A DNA stretch of 64,000 bases from Maribacter algarum (ex Lu et al. 2025) (nom. illeg.) (GCA_947495915.1 CANMAW010000003.1:1-64000); one strand, 5' to 3'. Shown: positions 1-9,216, counted from the stretch's first letter. Notes: generated by a model from the sequence alone, not told the origin. Translations and numbers: made by a program.

Positions 1-1
1 A

Positions 2-676
2 GAAGCTGATGGTAATCGTGATACTTTAGAAGGATGTTTTGATTTATCAAATGCCGTAATGGTAGTACGTTCAGCTGAAGATGAATGCAACGTAAATGGT
101 GGTGAACTAATTGGTGGTCCATTTGCATTTACCGTCGGTGATGACGAAGCAGATATGCTTGAAGAAGATGCTATTACATTAAGTAATAGTCAAGGTTCAA
201 ATTCACAATGGTTGGTAACTGACGAAGAAGGATACATTTTAGGGCTTCCATCAATGCCAAGTGCTGTTAATTTTGACGGTGCAGGTGTTGGCACTTGTCT
301 TATTTGGCATTTAAGTTATGAAGATGGACTTATAGGAGCCGAAGTCGGTTTAAATGCAAATGATTTAGTAGGTTGTTACAGCCTTTCTAACGCTATAGAA
401 GTCGAACGAACGGCTGCATCAAGTGAGAAAACAAGTGCAACACCTTTTCCTATACCTGCAGTTAACACCATTAATGTTTCATTAACTTCTTTTAAAGGAG
501 ATAATGTTAATGTAACCATGGTTGATATCGCTGGTAATAGTGTAAAAAGCACCTCTAAAAAAATAGTCAATGATGCCATTTCATTGGATGTGCAAACAGT
601 ACCATCTGGACTTTACATATTGAATATTAGAAATTCTAATGGTCAGTCTGTGAGTAAAAAAGTAATAGTACAGTAG
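2..676 (+). CDS. T9SS-exported modular surface protein, C-terminal part (5' end outside window)
   Basis: The frame is open from base 2, so this is the last 224 residues of a longer protein; the ATG at 59 is internal. The window opens inside one module ending C-F-D-L-S-N-A-V-x-V-V-R. A full copy of about 110 residues follows (ECNVNGGELIGGPFAF ... GTCLIWHLSYEDGL ... GCYSLSNAIEVER), so it is a tandem-module protein. The last ~70 residues have the look of a type A T9SS sorting domain (VNTINVSL ... GNSVKS ... VPSGLYILNIRNSNGQ ... KKVIVQ), which directs export through the type IX system and anchoring or release at the cell surface. The modules are familiar from flavobacterial surface proteins, but I know no function for them. 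A strong terminator follows directly. Confidence 0.85.
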   Translation, partial: EADGNRDTLEGCFDLSNAVMVVRSAEDECNVNGGELIGGPFAFTVGDDEADMLEEDAITLSNSQGSNSQWLVTDEEGYILGLPSMPSAVNFDGAGVGTCLIWHLSYEDGLIGAEVGLNANDLVGCYSLSNAIEVERTAASSEKTSATPFPIPAVNTINVSLTSFKGDNVNVTMVDIAGNSVKSTSKKIVNDAISLDVQTVPSGLYILNIRNSNGQSVSKKVIVQ

Positions 677-699
677 AATCTTTAAATATTTTAAAAAAT

Positions 700-731
700 C
701 GCCTTCGACCTTGGTTGAAGGCGGTTTTTTT
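700..731 (+). terminator. Rho-independent terminator
   Basis: GCCTTCGACC pairs with GGTTGAAGGC across a very short loop and is followed by a run of seven T. It lies 24 bases after the stop of the T9SS protein. Confidence 0.85.
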
Positions 732-854
732 ATTTCTCCCTTTAAAATATCACATTAGTGTCTCAATTTATCACGAAAAATTTATAAGCCTGTTATTTGA
801 TTGCAACCTCTTGAATGTTTCTTCGTAATCTAATTTAAAAACAAATTAATCGTA

Positions 855-2750
855 ATGAAAAAAGTAAATTATTTTAGGAGTGTTCTAGCTGCAATCCTTT
901 TATTTGGAGTAGCATCTTGTGACGACGACGATCAGGCGTTAGTTCTTGCTGAAGAGCAAGAACAAGAACAGCCACAAGAACAACCGATGACCGAAGAGTC
1001 TATTTCGGTTGTAATTAATGAAGTTCGTTTTCAGGGAGATGATACTGTTGAGTTATTAAATAATGGACAATCAAGTATTGACCTTTCAAATTATTGGTTG
1101 TGTTTAGGCCCCGGTCAATATGTAGAAGTTGGTACTTTAACACCAGTCAGCGGTAGTTTAAATTTAGCCTCTGGCGAATATTTGGTAATAAACTATGACC
1201 TTCCAGATACTGACGGTGGTTTAGGACTTTATAATACCAATGAGTTTACAAATACTGATGCTCTAGTAGATTTTGTACAATGGGGTTCTGCAGGAAGTGC
1301 TCGTGAAAATGTTGCAGTTGCAGCCGGTCAATGGATAGCCGGAGAGTTTGTTGATACGGTCTCGAGCTCAAACAATTCTATTGCATATGATGGTGAAGGA
1401 AATGCTTCTAACGACTGGGCAGAAATTACAAGCCCAACTTTTGGTGCTGTTAATGAAATTTCAGAACCAACTACGAGTAGTTTTAATATAACTATTACCA
1501 ATATCATCAATTACTTAGCAGTTCAAGTATTTAACACACCTGACGGTGCATCCGATCCAGGTCCAGTCGCAAATGTTGACGGTTCTTATTCTTTTGAATT
1601 TAAAGCCGTATCAGGCGCACGACTCAACTTTGCAACGATGCAAGTAGTATCTAACGATTGGTTCTATGCACCAACCGGAGCAGGGATAGCATTATTCGAA
1701 AATGGATCACCAGCAACGGGAGATATTACAGATCAAATTTACCTTTGGGATTCTGGTACTGAGGAGGAAGATCCTGCTACCTTTACTTCCGCTCCTGGTG
1801 GAGCTGAAGCAGGTGAGCCTGATGACGATAATACGGTTAGAATGGTTACTAATGATGTAACTAGTATGGTTTCGGTTTCTTTAGATTATGATGAAACTAC
1901 AAGCTTGTTTACACTACAAATTAAAAATTTAAAAGGTGCGAATGATGCCAATGAACCAGTTATTCTAGCCCCTGGAATTGCAATTATACATGCTCAAGAT
2001 GACCCATTATTTACAGTAGGAGAACCTGATCGTGGTTTAGGTTTAGCAAAAATAGCTGTACAAGGTAACCCAGCCGATCTATATAATTGGTTTGCTGAAG
2101 TAGGTAGTACTGGAGCTCCATTAAGATTATCTTCTTCTTTAAGTGTTTTGGCACCAGCAGTAGCTTATGCCTTTGATACTGAGAGTGATCCTGTATTTAC
2201 TCAAGGAGAGACTGCAATATCAGGAAGCGGTATTGAAGAAAGTGCTGAGGATGGCAATAACCAAATAATCTTTGACTACATCAATGATACTCTAGGTTTT
2301 CCTGTTGCAAAAAGTAATGAGTCTATGCCAATAGCACCCGGTCAAAGTTTCACGTTTACCTTAGAAAATATTCCAACAGGGTATAAACTAGGTTTCAACA
2401 CCATGTTGGTAAATACTAATGATTGGTTTTTAGCATATAACAATTCAGGTTTCGAGTTATTTGACGAAAATGGAAATCCAAAAATGGGAACAGAAGCTAC
2501 TGAAAAATCATATTTATATGATGCTGGTACTGAAGTTGATCAAGAGGTAGGTTTCGGGGCCGACCAACCAATGCGACAGGCAGGCCCGAATTCAGGTGCC
2601 GCTGATGAAAATACCGCAATTCGAAGAGTTATGGAGATTGAAGATTTGCAATTTGGTAAAGGTATTATAAGCTCACCAGCAGGAGTTGTAGGTTATGCCG
2701 ATGAACGCGGAGGGTACAACTTAATTAAAATTACAATTTCTTCTAATTAA
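855..2750 (+). CDS. Lipoprotein with lamin-tail domain and two spondin-like domains
   Basis: The 631-residue protein starts with a lipoprotein signal (LLFGVASC, lipid Cys at residue 22) and an acidic D/E/Q-rich linker. Residues ~50-195 look like a lamin-tail (LTD) domain: VVINEVRF, VELLNNGQSSIDLSNYWL, LASGEYLVI, VDFVQWGSAG. Two copies of a spondin-N-like beta domain follow at ~205-440 and ~470-630. Both carry A/GFNTMxVxxNDWF, a GxxLFExG strand and a YLxDxGTExxxE segment. LTD domains are common in secreted bacterial proteins and are thought to mediate attachment. The role here is probably envelope or extracellular binding, but the ligand is unknown. It stands alone between terminators, and no catalytic motif was seen. 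Confidence 0.8.
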   Translation: MKKVNYFRSVLAAILLFGVASCDDDDQALVLAEEQEQEQPQEQPMTEESISVVINEVRFQGDDTVELLNNGQSSIDLSNYWLCLGPGQYVEVGTLTPVSGSLNLASGEYLVINYDLPDTDGGLGLYNTNEFTNTDALVDFVQWGSAGSARENVAVAAGQWIAGEFVDTVSSSNNSIAYDGEGNASNDWAEITSPTFGAVNEISEPTTSSFNITITNIINYLAVQVFNTPDGASDPGPVANVDGSYSFEFKAVSGARLNFATMQVVSNDWFYAPTGAGIALFENGSPATGDITDQIYLWDSGTEEEDPATFTSAPGGAEAGEPDDDNTVRMVTNDVTSMVSVSLDYDETTSLFTLQIKNLKGANDANEPVILAPGIAIIHAQDDPLFTVGEPDRGLGLAKIAVQGNPADLYNWFAEVGSTGAPLRLSSSLSVLAPAVAYAFDTESDPVFTQGETAISGSGIEESAEDGNNQIIFDYINDTLGFPVAKSNESMPIAPGQSFTFTLENIPTGYKLGFNTMLVNTNDWFLAYNNSGFELFDENGNPKMGTEATEKSYLYDAGTEVDQEVGFGADQPMRQAGPNSGAADENTAIRRVMEIEDLQFGKGIISSPAGVVGYADERGGYNLIKITISSN

Positions 2751-2785
2751 GACATAGGTTGTTCAGTGTTTTATTAATTGCAAAG

Positions 2786-2817
2786 GCCTTGAAAAATATC
2801 ATTTCAAGGCTTTTTGC
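2786..2817 (+). terminator. Rho-independent terminator
   Basis: GCCTTGAAA (2786-2794) pairs with TTTCAAGGC (2802-2810), followed by TTTTTGCTTTT. It sits 35 bases after the lipoprotein stop and could also slow transcription arriving from the convergent membrane-protein gene. Confidence 0.8.
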
Positions 2818-2837
2818 TTTTGTATTTGAGTTGAATT

Positions 2838-3317
2838 TTATTCCCATGAATCTATATGATCCATATCATCGAATTTATATTCTCCGACATTCTCTTTTCT
2901 ATATTTTATAAGCAATACTGTTAATCCTATTAAAAATAAATACAAAATCAGTATTAAAATTCCTAAGGGTAAAAATACACTTGGCATGACATGACTTTGG
3001 TAATCACTGTAAGTGGTTAAAACATATAAACTTTCAAAAGTTTTATAAACATAAACCAAAACAATACCATACAATGCATATTCTAAATTCCGCATTGGCA
3101 CATCAGTATCTTCATGTTCAGTTACTTTAAACCACAAAACATATAAATAAGTAAAGTGAGCAACCGTTAATACCGGTAGGATGTAATTGCTTACTTTAAA
3201 AAAGTAAAATTTATTGGTATATGGACCATAAAAATTAAAAATCACAAGTAATCCTAACACAATCGCAGAACTTATTAAACTGCGTTTCAGAGTTAAAATG
3301 TTTATTATCGCCTTCAT
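2838..3317 (-). CDS. Hypothetical four-helix membrane protein
   Basis: I do not recognise this 159-residue protein. It has four probable transmembrane segments (residues ~14-30, 44-63, 80-98, 112-140), a short basic N terminus, and a C terminus rich in Asp and Glu (KFDDMDHIDSWE). The loop TEHEDTDVPMRNLEYALYG between helices two and three is acidic. No enzymatic motif is visible. The gene is convergent with the LTD lipoprotein and is followed on its own strand by no other gene. The next minus-strand gene (3474-3914) is also a small membrane protein, but 156 bases separate them, so a shared transcript is uncertain. Confidence 0.7.
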   Translation of the reverse strand: MKAIINILTLKRSLISSAIVLGLLVIFNFYGPYTNKFYFFKVSNYILPVLTVAHFTYLYVLWFKVTEHEDTDVPMRNLEYALYGIVLVYVYKTFESLYVLTTYSDYQSHVMPSVFLPLGILILILYLFLIGLTVLLIKYRKENVGEYKFDDMDHIDSWE

Positions 3318-3473
3318 AGCATAAGTAGGTTTCAGTCTTTGGGGGACCCATTCAGTTGTTTAAAACGCCTTCTAATTTCTTTTTATTGAAATTATTCGAT
3401 GAAGCGCACAAATTGTTGGGTAAGCCCTTAAAGGTGTTGCGAAATTATCTTTTTAAATCAAAAAAGAAAAGGT

Positions 3474-3914
3474 TTATACTATCCAATTACGATCTTTGGC
3501 CACTTTGGCTAAAATTATTAAAAGCCCCCCAATAACAATTATTATGATTGGAAAAATAGTACCCTGAAATACATCAAAAACTTCAGTAGCATTGGTAAGA
3601 AAAAAATAATAGCATGTGCGTGCCAAAACAGCAACCAAAGAAATAATAAGCGCAGGTTTCGCCCAATTTTTACGAGCTAACAACCCAATACAACCAATAG
3701 CTCCTGCAAAAACACCTAAGGCATAGGCCGCCGTTAACCATGTAGGCTGTGTTTCAAATATAGTTCTTTGAGCATCTGTATATGCAGCCATCATTTCATC
3801 TTTCATAAATGCATCGGCTAAGTAAGCAGATACCCCCATTAAATTCCACAATAAAGCTAAGACACTTACGATCCAAAACCATACTGGCGGTTTTGTAGTG
3901 ATATTATTTGACAT
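3474..3914 (-). CDS. Small four-helix integral membrane protein
   Basis: This 146-residue protein has four hydrophobic segments (residues ~10-28, ~60-80, ~88-105, ~118-138). PPVWFWIVSVLALLWN begins the first and YALGVFAGAIGCIGLLARKNWA spans the second and the following loop. Proteins of this shape are widespread in Flavobacteriia and Proteobacteria and are sometimes labelled 'sugar transporter'. Nothing in the sequence supports transport, so I leave the function open. The RKNWAKPAL loop and the layout resemble small DoxX/DUF-type inner-membrane proteins. The start ATG at 3914 follows an A/T-rich leader without a Shine-Dalgarno site, as usual for this phylum. Confidence 0.7.
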   Translation of the reverse strand: MSNNITTKPPVWFWIVSVLALLWNLMGVSAYLADAFMKDEMMAAYTDAQRTIFETQPTWLTAAYALGVFAGAIGCIGLLARKNWAKPALIISLVAVLARTCYYFFLTNATEVFDVFQGTIFPIIIIVIGGLLIILAKVAKDRNWIV

Positions 3915-4049
3915 AATTATTTGGTTTTGGTTGATTGTTTTAGCTTATTAAAATACAAAAAAAAGTAATAAAGCCATAAATCAAATCATGTTTAAATGAT
4001 TGAAATATTATATTGCCATTCGATAACTCCAACGACATTTAGAACGCTC

Positions 4050-4832
4050 ATGAAATCAAATAGAAGCTATTATATAATTAGAATTCAATACCTAGGCTTT
4101 CGATTTAGCGGTTGGCAAAAACAACCAGGTCAAAAAACGGTTGAACAAATGCTACTTAAAACCTTAAAATATATTCTGCCTAATCAAAAAATAAAGGTAT
4201 TGGCTGCAGGAAGAACAGATGCCAAAGTTTCCGTTTTAGACGGTGCATTTGAGTTGTTCATTGATCAACCAATCTTAAATTCAAATACCTTTCTAGAATT
4301 GTTCAATCAAAATTTACCTCCTGATATTAAAGTAACGGAAATAGCAAGTACAGACGAAAAATTCAATATCATACAACACACGAAGCAGAAAGAATATGTA
4401 TATCTATTTTCTTATGGAACTAAAAACCACCCATTTGCAGCCCCATTTATTACTAACATTTTTGAAACTTTAAATATAGACTTGATGAAAAAAGCAGCTC
4501 GACTCTTTGAAGGAGAACATGATTTTTCATCATATACCGCACGATTACAGCAACATACAATTGCTGTTAGAACAATTGATTCTTGTGAAATAAAAAACAA
4601 TAATATTTTGAGTGCTAATTTTTTTCCTGACACTTCATATGCCCTTCATATTAAAGGTTCAGGTTTTATGCGATACCAAGTGCGAATGATCATGGGAGCA
4701 TTAATTCAGTTAGGCAGGGGAGAACTCAGCTACGCTAATATTGAACAGTCATTACAACCAAAATGTAATATAAAACTCAACTATGTAGCCCCAGGTTCAG
4801 GTCTGCTATTAAATTCACTAAAATTCGAATGA
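4050..4832 (+). CDS. TruA-family tRNA pseudouridine synthase-like protein
   Basis: This 260-residue protein belongs to the TruA pseudouridine synthase family, which converts uridines of the tRNA anticodon arm. The N-terminal strand YYIIRIQYLGFRFSGWQKQPG and the catalytic segment AGRTDAKVS (Asp in the RTD turn) are clear. The C-terminal half has the family's FMRYQVRMIMGAL helix. The usual RTDAGVHA continuation is changed to RTDAKVSVLDG, so this is probably the divergent paralogue often found beside a canonical TruA in flavobacteria; the target may differ. An upstream in-frame ATG at 3996 would add 18 residues that TruA proteins lack, so I chose the ATG at 4050. corA follows 41 bases later on the same strand. 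Confidence 0.8.
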   Translation: MKSNRSYYIIRIQYLGFRFSGWQKQPGQKTVEQMLLKTLKYILPNQKIKVLAAGRTDAKVSVLDGAFELFIDQPILNSNTFLELFNQNLPPDIKVTEIASTDEKFNIIQHTKQKEYVYLFSYGTKNHPFAAPFITNIFETLNIDLMKKAARLFEGEHDFSSYTARLQQHTIAVRTIDSCEIKNNNILSANFFPDTSYALHIKGSGFMRYQVRMIMGALIQLGRGELSYANIEQSLQPKCNIKLNYVAPGSGLLLNSLKFE

Positions 4833-4873
4833 ATTAAGGTACATATAATTATCTTTAATTTAAACGTCAACTA

Positions 4874-5965
4874 ATGAAGATAAAAAAACCAAAACAGTTT
4901 CAAATAAAGCCGAAAATATCAAGAGCAAATAAAAAGCTTGGAAAAGCGCCCGGCACCGTAACTTACTTAGGATATCGTGAAAAAACAGATAGTGTTATTC
5001 ATGTAATCGGATATAATGAAAAGGCTTTTACTGAAACCTATCCTAAAAATTTAGAAGATTTAATAATTTCAAAAAGTTCGGAAAACACTAATTGGATTGA
5101 TGTTGTTGGAATCAATGATGAAGATTTTATTGAACGTCTTGGTAAGCTTCTAAACCTAAATGCTCTATTACTTGAAGACGCCGTTAACACCCAACAAAGG
5201 CCTAAAATTGATGAATATGAAGGTCATATTTTTGGCGTTTTTAAAATGCTTTATCTAGACGACAATAAAGTCATGATAAGTGAGCACGTGGCCATAGTAC
5301 TTTTTAAAGATAGTGTTCTTGTTTTTCAAGAACTTGAAGAAGATGTATTCGAGGGAGTAAGAAATCGAATTAAAGCTGAGAATAGTAGAATTAGGAAAAG
5401 AGGCGCAGACTATTTGTTTTTTGCATTGATTGATGCTATAATCGATAATTACTTTTTCATTTTAGAGAACATTCATTCTAAAATAGAAGCCTTAGAAGAG
5501 GAGGTATATCAAGACCCTACTCAAGAGGTAGCCCAGCGAATTCAGCTACTCAAAAAAGAAGTGCTGAAAGTACGACGCTTTATATTTCCGGTTAGAGACT
5601 TAGTAGGTAGATTAATTGATTCAGAAAGCGATTTGATTTCTAAAGACACTAAAGTTTACCTTCGAGATGCCTTAGATCATTGTATAGAAATTAATGAAAG
5701 TTTACAAATTTATCGCGAAATGTCAATGAGCTTGATGGAAATGTATATGACAAACATGAGTAATAAAATGAATGAAGTAATGAAGGTATTGACCATAATG
5801 GCGTCGATTTTTATACCCCTTACATTTATTGCAGGTATCTACGGAATGAATTTCGACAACATGCCTGAACTTCATATGAAGAATGGTTATTACATCGTAT
5901 GGGCCGTTATGATTGCTCTATTTATTGGAATGATGATTTATTTTAAGCGTAAAAAATGGCTATAA
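4874..5965 (+). CDS. corA: Magnesium/cobalt transporter CorA
   Basis: CorA is a homopentameric channel that brings Mg2+ (and Co2+) across the inner membrane. The 363-residue protein has the expected layout: a large cytosolic alpha/beta and helical domain (residues ~1-300), then two C-terminal transmembrane helices (~305-325 and ~337-357). The signature YGMN lies between the helices, where it forms the selectivity filter, and the basic tail KRKKWL closes the protein. The acidic stretch after the motif (FDNMPELHMKNG) is the periplasmic loop. The 41-base gap to the upstream TruA-like gene allows a shared transcript, but no functional link is evident. Confidence 0.95.
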   Translation: MKIKKPKQFQIKPKISRANKKLGKAPGTVTYLGYREKTDSVIHVIGYNEKAFTETYPKNLEDLIISKSSENTNWIDVVGINDEDFIERLGKLLNLNALLLEDAVNTQQRPKIDEYEGHIFGVFKMLYLDDNKVMISEHVAIVLFKDSVLVFQELEEDVFEGVRNRIKAENSRIRKRGADYLFFALIDAIIDNYFFILENIHSKIEALEEEVYQDPTQEVAQRIQLLKKEVLKVRRFIFPVRDLVGRLIDSESDLISKDTKVYLRDALDHCIEINESLQIYREMSMSLMEMYMTNMSNKMNEVMKVLTIMASIFIPLTFIAGIYGMNFDNMPELHMKNGYYIVWAVMIALFIGMMIYFKRKKWL

Positions 5966-5979
5966 GTTTAGGCGAATTG

Positions 5980-6858
5980 TCAATTAAACAAATTAGACGA
6001 CAAATATCGATCACCACGATCACAAATAATTGAAACAATAGTACCATGTTCTAAAGTTTCAGCAAGTCGTAACGCCGCTGCCGCTGCTCCACCGCTACTA
6101 ACACCTGCAAAAATTCCCTCCTCAAGTGCGAGCCTACGAGACATAGCTGCAGCTTCTACTTCACTTACATCTATAGTTTTATCAACTTTACTCGGGTTGA
6201 AAATCTTTGGTAAATATGCCTCTGGCCATCTACGTATTCCTGCAATTTTAGAACCATCTGTAGGCTGAACTCCAATAATTTGAATATCTGAATTTTGTTC
6301 TTTTAGATAGGTAGAAGTACCCATAATAGTACCCGTAGTACCCATGGCCGAAACAAAATGAGTGATTTTTTGATTCGTGTCATTCCATATTTCAGGCCCG
6401 GTAGAATTATAATGTGCTTTCCAATTATCGTTGTTTGCAAATTGGTTCATCATGATAAAACCTTCTTCATTTACTTTAGCTTCAGCATAATCACGAGCTC
6501 CTTCAATGCCATTAGGGTTTAATGTGACTTTTGCTCCATACGCTTTCATGGTTTGTACCCTTTCTTTCGTGGCGGTATCAGGCATTACTAATTCTATTTG
6601 CAAACCATAAACCCCTGCAATCATTGCCAGAGCAATTCCTGTATTTCCACTAGTTGCTTCTATTAATTTTGAATTTTGATTAAAATCACCGCGCTCTAGG
6701 CCACTCTTTATCATGTTTAGCGCTGCTCTGTCCTTCACACTTCCTCCAGGGTTGTTACCTTCTAGTTTAAATAGTAGTGTAACATTCGGATTCTTATTTA
6801 AAACCCTTGAAGCAACCATTGGCGTATTACCAATTAGGTCAAATAAACTATTATACAT
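5980..6858 (-). CDS. cysM: Cysteine synthase (O-acetylserine sulfhydrylase), CysM type
   Basis: The enzyme makes cysteine from O-acetylserine and sulfide (or thiosulfate) with PLP. The 292-residue protein has IGNTPM near the N terminus, the PLP lysine in NNPGGSVKDRAA (K42), the substrate loop EATSGNTGIALA, and a C-terminal GVSSGGAAAAALRLA phosphate-binding turn. Length and the NPGGSVKDR motif favour the CysM type over CysK. It starts inside the end of the upstream serine acetyltransferase gene (8-base overlap), so the pair is translated together and supplies both steps of cysteine synthesis. The C terminus (DRGDRYLSSNLF) matches the family. Confidence 0.93.
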   Translation of the reverse strand: MYNSLFDLIGNTPMVASRVLNKNPNVTLLFKLEGNNPGGSVKDRAALNMIKSGLERGDFNQNSKLIEATSGNTGIALAMIAGVYGLQIELVMPDTATKERVQTMKAYGAKVTLNPNGIEGARDYAEAKVNEEGFIMMNQFANNDNWKAHYNSTGPEIWNDTNQKITHFVSAMGTTGTIMGTSTYLKEQNSDIQIIGVQPTDGSKIAGIRRWPEAYLPKIFNPSKVDKTIDVSEVEAAAMSRRLALEEGIFAGVSSGGAAAAALRLAETLEHGTIVSIICDRGDRYLSSNLFN

Positions 6859-7642
6859 GCGTATTTGTTTTGATTTTAATTTCTGGTGAATGAAATACGG
6901 TTGAATTTGGAGGCACTGAATTAGTCAACCAAGCATTACCGCCGATTATAGAATTTGCGCCTATGGTCGTTTCACCTCCCAAAATAGTGGCATTGGCATA
7001 AATAGTAACATTATTTTCAATGGTAGGATGTCTTTTGGTTTGTTGTAGGTGTTTGGCAACAAAAAGACCACCAAGGGTTACTCCTTGATAGATTTTAACA
7101 TCATTCATGATAATGGCTGTTTCTCCAATTACCACACCAGTACCATGATCGATATGAAATGAATTACCAATTTTTGCCCCAGGATTAATATCTACCCCTG
7201 TTTGACGATGTGCATATTCGGTCATGAGTCTAGGCACCAATGGGAATCCTATTTTATATAATTCATGAGCCAAGCGATAAATAGCAATAGCATAAAATCC
7301 TGGATAGGCCATGTAAACCTCTTCAATAGATAAAGAAGCCGGATCGCAATTTACTGTGGCCTCTGCATCTAAATTTAGTTTTTTTAATACTTCAGGTAGC
7401 GTTGCAATATAATTTTCCCAAACTTTCTTACATGGTTTTTGAGTATCCCAACAAGCCAAGTTTACCAATTTATCAAATTCAATTTCTAAAGCCTCTAGAT
7501 TTGAATCAACCGGTGTCTCGATATCAAACAAGGTATAAAAAAGTAAATTAGTAAACACTTCCGTACGCTCTTTCAGCTGATAGCGCAAATTAGGCTGCTT
7601 CTTATGCTGAATGATTTGCTTAATGATTAAATCTTTATCCAT
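6851..7642 (-). CDS. cysE: Serine O-acetyltransferase
   Basis: This enzyme acetylates serine with acetyl-CoA, the first step of cysteine synthesis. The 263-residue protein has an alpha-helical N-terminal half and a left-handed beta-helix built from hexapeptide repeats in the C-terminal half. The repeat region shows DINPGAKIGNSFHIDHGTG, VVIGETAIIMNDV and YQGVTLGG, which contain the catalytic His/Asp pair of the family. The gene overlaps cysM by 8 bases. It is longer at the N terminus than the compact EpsC-type enzymes, and is likely the long form found in Bacteroidota (sometimes called EpsC). It is divergent from the DUF2461 gene across 95 bases. Confidence 0.92.
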   Translation of the reverse strand: MDKDLIIKQIIQHKKQPNLRYQLKERTEVFTNLLFYTLFDIETPVDSNLEALEIEFDKLVNLACWDTQKPCKKVWENYIATLPEVLKKLNLDAEATVNCDPASLSIEEVYMAYPGFYAIAIYRLAHELYKIGFPLVPRLMTEYAHRQTGVDINPGAKIGNSFHIDHGTGVVIGETAIIMNDVKIYQGVTLGGLFVAKHLQQTKRHPTIENNVTIYANATILGGETTIGANSIIGGNAWLTNSVPPNSTVFHSPEIKIKTNTHV

Positions 7643-7737
7643 AGATTTAGTAGATTAAAACTCAAAATTAACTAATAAATAAGAAGTAAAAGCTTTTAAT
7701 AGTTAACTTTAAATTAAAATTTCAAAGTTAAAGTCGC

Positions 7738-8421
7738 ATGCAAAACCAAGTCATTACCAATGAGGTATTCTCTTTTCTAAAAAAACTTGAAGAGAACAAT
7801 AATCGAGAATGGTTTACAGAACATAAAAATGAATTTAAAAACTTAGCGTCGAAAATGACCCTATTTTTTAATGAGTTGTCTGAGAAAGTTAAAACACATG
7901 ATGAGCTTGAAAAGGTTAAAATTTTTAGAATATATCGTGATGTTCGTTTTTCTAAAGATAAAACTCCATATAAAACGAATTTTTCCAGTTCCTTTTCAAG
8001 AGCCGGGGCTAGATTGCGGGGTGGGTATTACATACACGTGCAACCTGGTAATGAAAGTTTTCTTGCCGCAGGCTTTTGGCAACCCAATAAAGAAGACTTA
8101 TTTAGAATTCGAAAAGAACTAGAACTTGACGCTTCAGATTTCAGGAGTGTTATTACTTCTAAAAAGTTTAAAAATACTTGGGGAGATCTCGTAGGAGAGG
8201 AGCTTAAAACTGCTCCAAAAGGTTTTGATAAAGAACATAAAAACATCGATTTGTTGCGTAAAAAACAGTTTATTTTTATCAAAAAATTTACTGATAAAGA
8301 AGTTCTTCAACAAGACTTTATGGAAAAGTCAAATATGGCCTTTAGCGAAATTAGACCTTACTTTGATCTTATGAGTGACATTTTAACAACTAACTTAAAC
8401 GGTGAATCGTTGTTAGACTAA
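7738..8421 (+). CDS. DUF2461 family protein
   Basis: The 227-residue protein matches the DUF2461 (TIGR02453) family. It has F-L-K-K-L-x-x-N-N-R-E-W-F near the N terminus, IFRIYRDVRFSKDKTPYKTN, the GGYYIHVQPGNESFLAAGFW strand, and the conserved C-terminal half with KGFDKEH. No biochemical function is established for the family to my knowledge. An inverted repeat (TTAACTTT at about 7701 and AAAGTTAA at about 7724) lies in the short divergent region upstream and could be an operator shared with cysE. The stop codon overlaps the convergent gene at 8413 by 9 bases. Confidence 0.85.
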   Translation: MQNQVITNEVFSFLKKLEENNNREWFTEHKNEFKNLASKMTLFFNELSEKVKTHDELEKVKIFRIYRDVRFSKDKTPYKTNFSSSFSRAGARLRGGYYIHVQPGNESFLAAGFWQPNKEDLFRIRKELELDASDFRSVITSKKFKNTWGDLVGEELKTAPKGFDKEHKNIDLLRKKQFIFIKKFTDKEVLQQDFMEKSNMAFSEIRPYFDLMSDILTTNLNGESLLD

Positions 8422-8823
8422 TACAGACTTTTCGAAATATTGTATTTGATCTTGAATACGCTTGATCACCATATTCATCATACGCTTATTAAGAGCTGAT
8501 GAATTTTCAGTGTATTGTTGGTATTCTTCAAGGGTAAAATGACCGATGATCATCCCTTTCATTGAATTTCGCAGCTTTAAATCTTTTTGTATGGCATGTG
8601 TAACATAACTTAAACGCTTTTCTAAAGTAAGTTCGTAAAAAGCATTTTTACGTTTAGCAATGTAATTCTGAAAAACCAATAAAAACAAATCGTTTTGAAG
8701 CTTGATAATTGGTCTTAAGGTAACGTTTTGAAAACGCTCATCTTCACTGGTAAACTCTGTTATTATTACTGATGAAATTTGAGGGCGAATTTTTTGAAGA
8801 CTTGAAGATCTTTCGTTCATCAT
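8413..8823 (-). CDS. Conserved flavobacterial protein of unknown function
   Basis: This 136-residue soluble protein is mostly helical (RSSSLQKIRPQISSVI ... TLRPIIKLQNDLFLLVFQNYIAKRK ... SMKGMIIGHFTLEEYQQY ... SALNKRMMNMVIKRIQ). I recall close relatives throughout Flavobacteriaceae that carry the label 'glyoxalase', but I see no glyoxalase metal-binding pattern here and would not transfer that name. It has no signal peptide and no membrane segment. It is convergent with the DUF2461 gene and overlaps its end by 9 bases. A 393-base gene-free stretch follows on its upstream side. Confidence 0.75.
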   Translation of the reverse strand: MMNERSSSLQKIRPQISSVIITEFTSEDERFQNVTLRPIIKLQNDLFLLVFQNYIAKRKNAFYELTLEKRLSYVTHAIQKDLKLRNSMKGMIIGHFTLEEYQQYTENSSALNKRMMNMVIKRIQDQIQYFEKSVLV

Positions 8824-9216
8824 CTTGAGGTTTAAGTAAAATTACTGAAATACCGTAGAAGAAAATCGTAGCTATACCCACAGGTTATCAACGATTTTAT
8901 GAACATTAACTTAAAGATAAAACTCTTCATTAACCACTACATAAGGGGTGCTCATTCTCTAGGTTGTCTTATGAAATTGAGTAACAAAACTTAAAGATTA
9001 AAGCGAAAAAGCCATTAAATCAAAAATTCAAGCTTTCTAGTCCTTAAAATTTCTATATCTAGAATATTGATTTATACTTTCAACACTATTGTATTTTACG
9101 AAATTCAATAAAAATGATGGTCGAAATTTTTAAAATCTTAATTCTACACGTCTCGCAACAATTCAATAATTATGAGACCGTTTCTTTCCTAACTTTGTAA
9201 TCTAAATTCAAAGCTT
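8824..9216. other. Gene-free stretch between divergent genes
   Basis: These 393 bases are A/T-rich. The longest plus-strand reading frame starting with ATG is about 31 codons and shows no protein-like pattern. A Bacteroidota-type -7 box lies at 9190-9197; otherwise I see no repeat, RNA gene or terminator. Confidence 0.6.
9190..9197 (+). promoter_or_regulatory. Candidate -7 promoter box for thioesterase gene
   Basis: TAACTTTG matches the Bacteroidota housekeeping -7 consensus TAnnTTTG, 20 bases before the start codon. I see no clear TTTG at -33. Confidence 0.5.

Noticed and set aside
3996-4049. Longer start for the TruA-like protein
   Set aside because: The added residues match nothing in the family, and the N-terminal strand of TruA begins after ATG 4050.
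8413-8823. Glyoxalase name for the small flavobacterial protein
   Set aside because: No glyoxalase metal-ligand pattern was visible, so the label was not used.
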